DNA of 48,679 nt from an uncultured Clostridiaceae bacterium (lineage in GTDB: Bacteria > Bacillota > Clostridia > Lachnospirales > Lachnospiraceae). The translations under genes were made by a program, and so were the position numbers. The stretch is from the NCBI GenBank assembly GCA_902477765.1, contig CABSIM010000019.1:1-48679 (forward strand), given 5' to 3'. Under the pieces are notes generated by a model. That model was given only the letters and a program-made list of their open reading frames with translations. It was not told the DNA's origin and did not search any database. Below, piece after piece: positions 43,630-48,679 of the stretch (position 1 is the first letter of the stretch; each line of letters begins with the position of its first letter).

Positions 43630-43672
43630 GTGCGTCCGTTCTTCTGCAATGAACACAGAAGCCGGTATGCAC
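43630..43672. repeat. Hairpin repeat, copy 2
   Basis: Shares 21 bases (43642-43662) with copy 1. Outer pairs GTGC (43630-43633) with GCAC (43669-43672) and CCG with CGG keep the stem although the bases differ from copy 1, so the fold looks conserved. It lies 37 bp after the peptidase stop and about 66 bp before the acetyltransferase start, on the minus strand. Confidence 0.7.
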
Positions 43673-43709
43673 AGATATCATAACCGCTTCTGAAACCTGA
43701 TTCAGGCTG

Positions 43710-44831
43710 TCAGTCCATCTGATCAGTCACGATTCTCCATAACACGCGGAATGCCTGTGCAAAAACATTCATGTCGAGAGATTCATCGGTGGTATGTACG
43801 TCAAACATACCGGTGGAAAGTCCCGAACACTGGAATCCATGACCGGAAAAGATATTGGAGTCTCCGATGCCGTTGCTGACTTTATAATGGGGCGTGATCC
43901 CCTCTGCCTTCAGTGCCCCGATGACGGTTTTTGCCAGGAAGCCCTCGGGGTCCGGCTTATAAGGCGGGCAGAAATGGTTGATCTCGATGTCAACGGTTCC
44001 GCCGAATTCATCGGCAGCCGCCTGGCATGCCTTTGAAATCAGCTCAATCTGGGAAGCAATCTGCTCTGCGGAATGGGAACGGACCTCGCAGGTAAAGGAC
44101 GCTCTGTCACATACGATATTGTTGGCAATGCCTCCCTCGATCATGCCCAGGTTTGAAGTGGTTTCCGGATCGATCCGTCCGAAATGGACCCGGTTGACCG
44201 CGTTTGCCAGCATGGCGATTGCGCTTATGCCTTTTTCCGGTTCGATGCCTCCGTGGGCCATCCTGCCATGAAACGTCGCCTTCAGCTCATCTTTTCCTGA
44301 AGCAGAAGAAAGCATCTCTCCAAGGTTTCCGGCGGCATCCAGCGCCAGAATGTGTTTTGCAGGCAGTCTGGAATAATCGAAATTCTTTGCGCCGTACAGA
44401 CCGTTTTCTTCTGCAATGGTAAACAGAAAATAAAGATCTCTGTGGGGCGTCCCGGTTTCTTTCAGAACATCCAGAAGTTCCATCATCATGGCAATCCCGG
44501 ATTTGTCATCTGCTCCAAGAATCGTATTTCCCGCACTGGTCACTCTGCCGTCCTTGTACACCGGTTCAATTCCGACGCCCGGCTCCACCGTATCCTGGTG
44601 GCAGTTGAGGCAGATTGCTTCACCCTCCAGTTTACCCGGAATGTGCAGAAGCAGGTTTCCCCCATGATCACCGCCCGCTGCTTTTCCTGCCTGGTCACGA
44701 TATACGTCATATCCCAGATTCTCAAAATATCTCTGAAGATAATCGGTCATATTGCCCTCATGTCCCGTTACACTGTCGATCCGTATCATTTCAAAAAGTC
44801 TTGAAAGCACCCGTTCTTCGTTTAACCGCAT
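43710..44831 (-). CDS. M20-family peptidase (PepT-like)
   Basis: A 373-residue zinc peptidase with ligands CLNCHQDTVEPG, ILGADDKSGIA, IAEENGLYGA, LALDAAG and the C-terminal GMFDVHTTDESL. The dimerisation domain has GRMAHGGIEPEKGISAI. This is the tripeptidase T-like group of M20. ATG 44831 has SD AGGAGGAAGGG; the longer reading has none. Function as a cytoplasmic aminopeptidase is likely but the substrate is unproven. Confidence 0.9.
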   Translation of the reverse strand: MRLNEERVLSRLFEMIRIDSVTGHEGNMTDYLQRYFENLGYDVYRDQAGKAAGGDHGGNLLLHIPGKLEGEAICLNCHQDTVEPGVGIEPVYKDGRVTSAGNTILGADDKSGIAMMMELLDVLKETGTPHRDLYFLFTIAEENGLYGAKNFDYSRLPAKHILALDAAGNLGEMLSSASGKDELKATFHGRMAHGGIEPEKGISAIAMLANAVNRVHFGRIDPETTSNLGMIEGGIANNIVCDRASFTCEVRSHSAEQIASQIELISKACQAAADEFGGTVDIEINHFCPPYKPDPEGFLAKTVIGALKAEGITPHYKVSNGIGDSNIFSGHGFQCSGLSTGMFDVHTTDESLDMNVFAQAFRVLWRIVTDQMD

Positions 44832-44892
44832 ACCCTTCCTCCTGTCGATGTGTCTCAGATCATTTTTCAGATCGGTCTGATGAGATAGTTTC

Positions 44893-44921
44893 ATTATACT
44901 TAATTCCGGGGAAAGCCGCAA
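44893..44921 (-). promoter_or_regulatory. Promoter of the PepT-like gene
   Basis: Minus strand -35 TTGCGG (44916-44921), 17-bp spacer, -10 TATAAT (44893-44898). The rest of the 225-bp gap up to the kinase gene shows no gene. Confidence 0.65.
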
Positions 44922-45056
44922 TATGGGAATCCGTTATTATTTCCTGCATTCCCTCTGCACTGCCGGAGGCGGCGTTCTCCAGAGCAGACAGTCAGAACTA
45001 TGATGCGGTATCTGTCAGCCATACGGTTATATCTGTTTGCTGTCTTCACCTTCTGT

Positions 45057-45560
45057 TTACGCCTTATCTCTGCACACTGCATGATAAATATCACTTACAA
45101 TGCTTTCGGCATCTTTCTCCGCAGAAATCGTGACTTCCTTCAGGATATCGGAATAGTCTTTCTCTCGCCACCATCTGCGCATTTCCTCCTGTCCGAACTC
45201 CTGACACTTGGCTCTTGTCTGATGCCGTCTCAGGGTCTCCTCAAAGGTCAGATCAAAATACCAGGCATATACCTCTGTGCCATACAGCTGTACAGCCTGT
45301 TCAAATAACGGCCTGTACCAGTCTCTGTGCATGATTCCTTCCAGGATCACGATATCACAGTGTTCCCTGCCATATGTCAGCAGTTCTTTCATCAGCGGCA
45401 GCGCCGGTGTTTCTTCCCCGTCATTGACATAAAGCATGTTTCTCCTTATTTCATCCTGTGAAAGGAGCATGGTATTCTGTCCGAATCTGTGCTGTAATTC
45501 CTTTGCAACCGTGGATTTTCCGCTGGCTGAATTGCCGCGGAGGATGATCAGTTTCCGCAT
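45057..45560 (-). CDS. Small P-loop kinase/ATPase (AAA_33-type)
   Basis: A 167-residue P-loop protein (MRKLIILRGNSASGKSTVAKEL) with a Walker-A at residues 8-16, QDEIRRNML, IVILEGIMH as Walker-B-like, and ETLRRHQTRAK in the lid. It resembles kinases of the zeta-toxin/AAA_33 type that phosphorylate small molecules or RNA; the substrate is unknown. ATG 45560 has GGAGGGAG upstream. It follows the YaaC-like gene by 43 bp, probably in one operon. Confidence 0.82.
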   Translation of the reverse strand: MRKLIILRGNSASGKSTVAKELQHRFGQNTMLLSQDEIRRNMLYVNDGEETPALPLMKELLTYGREHCDIVILEGIMHRDWYRPLFEQAVQLYGTEVYAWYFDLTFEETLRRHQTRAKCQEFGQEEMRRWWREKDYSDILKEVTISAEKDAESIVSDIYHAVCRDKA

Positions 45561-45603
45561 GTTTTTCTCCCTCCAGATTTTCTGCCGCCATCCGCCGGCC
45601 GTA

Positions 45604-47127
45604 TTACACAACCCACTGGGGATGACGGATCACCACATGTTTTCCGGTCAGAGCTTCCAGAAAAATCTGTGTCAGTTCCCGTTCTGCCACACGGGAAAAC
45701 TGATAAAACACAGCTTTATAGCGATCCAGATTCCCATGTGTGATTTGCGCCCACATATTCGGCATGTACCGGACAATGATCGATGATGCATATAAGATCA
45801 TCACTGCATAAACTTCCCAGTCATTGGTCCGTCCGAACAGCTGTCTCAGAACCATGCTGGTGCTCAGCCCTTTATGTACATGATATTCATCCGATGGATG
45901 ACCGCCGGCTTCATGACGGACAAAGGCTGTCCAGCCTTCGGAATCCGAATGCGGGTCTTTGTACTTCCCCACCACGGTAATTCTACCGGGGATATGCTGC
46001 ATCAGATCCTTTTCTGCCCTTTTCGACATGTCGATCATATTGATATAACTTCCGCTGAACTTTCTCTGATAATATGTTTCCTTTGAAAGCCCAGCCCTGT
46101 TTATTCCAATATCATAACAGGGAAACACATATCCCGGATGAAACCCCTCGTCCACTTCCATCAGGATATTCTCCAGCTCAGGAATACAATACAGAAGCCG
46201 GCTCAGGGAAATCTTAAACTCTGACGTTTCCATTTTCTTCCGGCTGTCCGGAAAATCACTTACATCCACACCCCGGTGAGAAAGCCATGCCTGGAACAGG
46301 CCCTGGTGCAGTACGCCTACATAAAAATCATCCAGGCCTGCAGCAGCATCTCCGAAGGTTGCCATTCCGTGTCCGTTTCTGGTGACTTTTTCAATTTCTC
46401 CCAGTCTTTTGTATGTGCTGCCGTAAATCAGCATCTCCGCTTCCATCAGGGCGAGTGTTCCATAATAGAGATTCAGCATCCTCTGGATCAGATTTTCTGT
46501 GGATGCATTGTCAAAATAATCGATGGCATTCTGGACAAGATAGGAAACCCCTTCGGCTTTCAGCTTTATATCTTCTTCTGAAAGCTCCGTATGCAGAATA
46601 CTGTCATACCGCTCCACAGATTTTTCCGCAACCTCCCGGCTTGTAAGTGCCCGAAGCTGCGTATAAATCTGTTCCATCGGATTCTCTTCTATAATGTAAA
46701 TATGTTCTCCATCTTTTCTTCCAATTTCTCTGACAGATTCCTGCGTCCCTTCAGATTCTTCCGCTCCCAGGAACTCCAGATTCCAGTCTGTCAGCACATA
46801 TTTGAATTCCGTCTCCGGAATCACAGGAATCTGGCAGTCTTTGCTGAAGGTGTTGTCCGGTTCAAATGTCATGCCCTGAATCAGAATACAGTCGACCTCT
46901 TTCTCCAGCATCCTATATACGGACCGATCGGTGGACTGGGAATACAATCTTGCAAACTTATGCTGTGTCCTCTCCCCCTGTTCTGTCTTTCTGGATACGC
47001 TGTAAACCAGATAGCTGTGACGGGCGTCGCTTCGCAGTTCTGTTATCTCCCAGCCCAGGATCTCCGCAATTTTTCTTATTTCCCTGTCATTTTTCTTCAT
47101 CAGGTCAATTCTCGGATTTGACTCCAT
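45604..47127 (-). CDS. YaaC-like protein of unknown function
   Basis: About 507 residues. The N-terminal 130 residues are unlike anything I can name, but include LARLYSQSTDRSV-like and DCILIQGMTF segments that hint at a restriction-like or nucleotide-binding fold. The C-terminal part (from about residue 165) resembles the YaaC family, with MILYASSIIVRYMPNMWAQI and FLEALTGKHVVIRHPQWVV. ATG 47127 is eight bases after AAGGGGG; the ATG six bases earlier is too close. It has its own promoter and a hairpin in the leader. Function not assigned. Confidence 0.6.
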   Translation of the reverse strand: MESNPRIDLMKKNDREIRKIAEILGWEITELRSDARHSYLVYSVSRKTEQGERTQHKFARLYSQSTDRSVYRMLEKEVDCILIQGMTFEPDNTFSKDCQIPVIPETEFKYVLTDWNLEFLGAEESEGTQESVREIGRKDGEHIYIIEENPMEQIYTQLRALTSREVAEKSVERYDSILHTELSEEDIKLKAEGVSYLVQNAIDYFDNASTENLIQRMLNLYYGTLALMEAEMLIYGSTYKRLGEIEKVTRNGHGMATFGDAAAGLDDFYVGVLHQGLFQAWLSHRGVDVSDFPDSRKKMETSEFKISLSRLLYCIPELENILMEVDEGFHPGYVFPCYDIGINRAGLSKETYYQRKFSGSYINMIDMSKRAEKDLMQHIPGRITVVGKYKDPHSDSEGWTAFVRHEAGGHPSDEYHVHKGLSTSMVLRQLFGRTNDWEVYAVMILYASSIIVRYMPNMWAQITHGNLDRYKAVFYQFSRVAERELTQIFLEALTGKHVVIRHPQWVV

Positions 47128-47145
47128 TTGCATTTCCCCCTTTGT

Positions 47146-47165
47146 CAGAGGTCTGATGACCTCTG
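47146..47165. other. Palindromic hairpin near the YaaC-like RBS
   Basis: CAGAGGTC, a TGAT loop and GACCTCTG form a perfect 8-bp inverted repeat between promoter and SD of the YaaC-like gene. Either an operator or a leader hairpin that could limit ribosome access. Confidence 0.5.
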
Positions 47166-47189
47166 GTCGCTGCCACAGATATTTCTGTA

Positions 47190-47218
47190 AGTTTAAACCA
47201 GATGGCAGGATCTGTCAA
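47190..47218 (-). promoter_or_regulatory. Promoter of the YaaC-like/kinase operon
   Basis: Minus strand -35 TTGACA (47213-47218), 17-bp spacer, -10 TAAACT (47190-47195), about 65 bp before the ATG. Confidence 0.75.
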
Positions 47219-47317
47219 ATGGGCAAGGATAAGGTATAATAAAGGACCTGTTGACAAACGAGAATTTTAGATTGAAAGTTTATGTTTTTAACCCGGATTT
47301 TCAGCTTATATGAGAAC

Positions 47318-47344
47318 AAAAGGATAGCTTTGACCATCCTTTTT
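47318..47344 (+). terminator. Small intrinsic terminator beside the IS66 end
   Basis: AAAAGGAT (47318-47325) pairs with ATCCTTTT (47336-47343) followed by a short T run. It lies just left of the IS66 terminal repeat; which transcript it ended before the insertion is not clear. Upstream, 47219-47317 shows a TATAAT and a TTGACA but no gene. Confidence 0.55.
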
Positions 47345-47353
47345 AGGTTTAAT

Positions 47354-47640
47354 GTAAGCGCCAAATATTCCTGCGGATTTCCTGATCCTCAAGCTTTACC
47401 TATAATTGTAGTCGATAGATATTTAGACTATTTCACTACAATTATGGAGGATAGGTTATGGCAGGTACTCGCAAAGCCCGTGTTCCGATGGCGGAACAGA
47501 TTCGGCTTATCAAGGAATGCCGCCAGAGCGGCATGACAGATGCTGACTGGTGCCGTGAAAACGGCATTGCAGTAAGCACCTTTTACAACTGGGTCAGCCG
47601 CTGCCGGAAAGCGGCTGAATAATCCGGGGCAAAATCCATC
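47354..47640 (+). mobile_element. IS66-family left end, truncated
   Basis: The sequence GTAAGCG at 47354 is the canonical start of IS66-family terminal repeats and is followed about 100 bp later by a tnpA-like gene. The element has no IS66 TnpB or TnpC here; IS21 sequence begins instead. The right limit is approximate. Confidence 0.65.
47458..47622 (+). pseudogene. tnpA: IS66 accessory protein TnpA, truncated
   Basis: Fifty-four codons from ATG 47458 (MAGTRKARVPMAEQIRLIKE, then WCRENGIAVSTFYNWVSRCR) match the DNA-binding N-terminal half of IS66 TnpA, usually about 100 residues. Translation stops at TAA right after KAAE, where relatives continue; IS21-type sequence starts nearby, so the 3' half was probably displaced by that insertion. 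SD GGAGG lies upstream. Confidence 0.7.
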
Positions 47641-47680
47641 ACCTGTCCGGCGTATAGAAATCACGAATCCGTTTTGTTGG

Positions 47681-47712
47681 AAAGCGCATTTCCGGTAAAA
47701 GGAAATCGCTTT
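47681..47712 (+). terminator. IS21 left-end hairpin against read-through
   Basis: AAAGCG (47681-47686) and ATTTCC (47688-47693) pair with GGAAAT (47701-47706) and CGCTTT (47707-47712): a 12-bp stem with one bulge, followed by ATTTAT. It could stop transcripts entering from outside; the same repeats may also be transposase-binding sites. Confidence 0.5.
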
Positions 47713-47723
47713 ATTTATAAAAA

Positions 47724-47768
47724 CCTTATAATGAGGTATGCACCTATTGGTGTAAATTCATTATAAGG
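47724..47768 (+). promoter_or_regulatory. RBS-sequestering inverted repeat before istA
   Basis: CCTTATAATGA (47724-47734) is a perfect 11-bp reverse complement of TCATTATAAGG (47758-47768). The right arm includes the first bases of the istA SD AAGGAGG, and the left arm contains a TATAAT. A long transcript would hide the SD, whereas one starting inside at TATAAT would not. Confidence 0.6.
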
Positions 47769-47779
47769 AGGTCACGCTT

Positions 47780-48679
47780 ATGACCAAGTACAGAGAAATC
47801 ATTCGCCTTACCGGCCTGGGATTCTCACAACGCGACATTATGGCAAGCTGTGGTGTTGCGCAAAAAACTGTCGTCAAAGTTCAGAAACGTGCCAGAGAAT
47901 TATCACTTTCATGGCCACTTGATGAAGCAATGACTGACACAGAGCTTCAAAAGCTCATGTTCTCTAATGAGAACAGGGTATCGCCTAACAAACGCATGCC
48001 TGACTACGCTTACATCCACAAGGAGTTGCTCCGCAACGGAGTCAGCAAAAAGCTTCTTTGGACAGAATACATGGAGGATTGCCGTGCCAACGGCGAGGAA
48101 CCGCTCATGTACTCCCAGTTCTGCTATCACATCCAGCAGGATGAGCAGAAACGGCGTGCTACCATGCATATCAACCGCAAACCCGGCGAACAGGTTGAAG
48201 TAGACTGGGCAGGAGATCCTGCAACAATCATCGACCCAGATACCGGCGAAATCATCAGAGCTTACATATTTGTTGGCGTAATGACCTATAGTCAGTATGC
48301 ATATGTGGAAGCATTTCTGGATACGAAGCAGAAATCGTGGATTAATGCTCATGTCCATATGTACGAATATTTTGGCGGTGTCGCCAGAATTCTTGTACCT
48401 GATAACTGTAAAACCGCAGTTGTTCACAATGGTGGATTTAAAGACCGGCAGATCAATAAAACCTATCAGGAAATGGCCGAACACTATGGCACCGCTATTA
48501 TTCCGGCACGTGTCAGGGCCCCCAAGGACAAGCCGAATGCTGAAGGAACGGTAGGAAATATATCTACCTGGATTACAGCAGCACTTCGGAATGAACAGTT
48601 CTTCTCTCTTGCCGAATTAAACCGGGCAATCAGAGATAAGCTAGAACTGTTCAACCAAAGGCTCTTTCAGAAGAAAGAG
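47780..48679 (+). CDS. istA: IS21-family transposase IstA, 3' end beyond window
   Basis: DDE transposase of IS21. The first 300 codons are present. An N-terminal helix-turn-helix (FSQRDIMASCGVAQKTVVKVQKRA, about 15-40) is followed by the catalytic core: first Asp in GEQVEVDWAGDPA, second Asp in ILVPDNCKTAV, and the Glu in PKDKPNAEGTVGN. ATG 47780 is eight bases after AGGAGG. No frameshift is seen in the visible part, so it may be intact. Confidence 0.93.
   Translation, partial: MTKYREIIRLTGLGFSQRDIMASCGVAQKTVVKVQKRARELSLSWPLDEAMTDTELQKLMFSNENRVSPNKRMPDYAYIHKELLRNGVSKKLLWTEYMEDCRANGEEPLMYSQFCYHIQQDEQKRRATMHINRKPGEQVEVDWAGDPATIIDPDTGEIIRAYIFVGVMTYSQYAYVEAFLDTKQKSWINAHVHMYEYFGGVARILVPDNCKTAVVHNGGFKDRQINKTYQEMAEHYGTAIIPARVRAPKDKPNAEGTVGNISTWITAALRNEQFFSLAELNRAIRDKLELFNQRLFQKKE

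Larger units (their letters stand above)
47630..48679 (+). mobile_element. IS21-family element, right part beyond window
   Basis: Defined by the istA gene and by a left-end region with inverted repeats. The exact left tip could not be fixed: a TGT at about 47644 is one candidate. istB and the right end would lie outside the window. It appears inserted into the IS66 copy (nested elements). Confidence 0.75.

Noticed and set aside
1..48679. tRNA, rRNA or CRISPR arrays
   Set aside because: No tRNA-like cloverleaf with TTCGA arm, no rRNA signature and no regularly spaced direct repeats were noticed in intergenic regions.

Overview
This window is a chromosomal segment of a low-to-moderate-GC Firmicute, most likely a gut Lachnospiraceae (Clostridia). 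The signs are: a T-box-controlled operon for tRNA-dependent Asn/Gln formation (non-discriminating archaeal-type AspRS plus GatCAB), LL-diaminopimelate aminotransferase (DapL), a type III glutamine synthetase, pta-ackA, a c-di-AMP receptor (DarA), a Zn-ribbon L32, strong SD sequences and consensus sigma-A promoters. No rRNA, tRNA or CRISPR array was seen. Most genes are on the minus strand.

Layout. 1-5070: promoter, T-box leader, aspS2, gatC, gatA, gatB (gatB runs off the left edge). 5048-8229: pyrG-dapL operon, where the CTP synthase carries an extra C-terminal ANTAR-like RNA-binding domain. 8297-10608: glnN (GSIII), divergent from pyrG, with an early leader terminator. 10825-22811: a 3585-residue Cna-B-repeat surface protein and, divergent from it, a class B sortase. 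Between them lies a 217-bp AT-rich segment bounded by perfect 17-bp inverted repeats and holding a strong promoter (candidate invertible promoter, or a MITE). 22929-30085: a tightly overlapping operon (M20 N-carbamoyl hydrolase, dihydroorotase, small membrane protein, Na+:solute symporter, pyrK, pyrD) with an upstream PucR-type regulator. Together these match the classical orotate-fermentation route (orotate, dihydroorotate, N-carbamoyl-aspartate, aspartate) rather than a complete biosynthetic pyr operon.

30208-35402: yceD-rpmF, pta-ackA, darA, and divergent tmcAL, an acetate-using tRNA-Met modification enzyme. 35436-41746: a minus-strand housekeeping run (zinc-finger membrane protein, polA, coaE, WalJ/YycJ-like MBL hydrolase, histidine phosphatase, methyltransferase). 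41868-47127: threonine dehydratase, maltose-O-acetyltransferase-like enzyme, PepT-like peptidase, small P-loop kinase and a YaaC-like protein. Two copies of a hairpin-forming repeat flank the acetyltransferase gene. 47354-48679: an IS66 left end, apparently broken by an IS21-family element whose istA runs off the right edge.

Most notable: (i) the PyrG-ANTAR fusion next to glnN, with leader terminators on both sides; (ii) the putative orotate catabolic operon; (iii) the inverted-repeat-bounded promoter between the giant adhesin and its sortase; (iv) a T-box whose specifier reads GAAC, overlapping Glu (GAA) and Asn (AAC) codons. All calls come from reading sequence and recalled family motifs; no database search was run.
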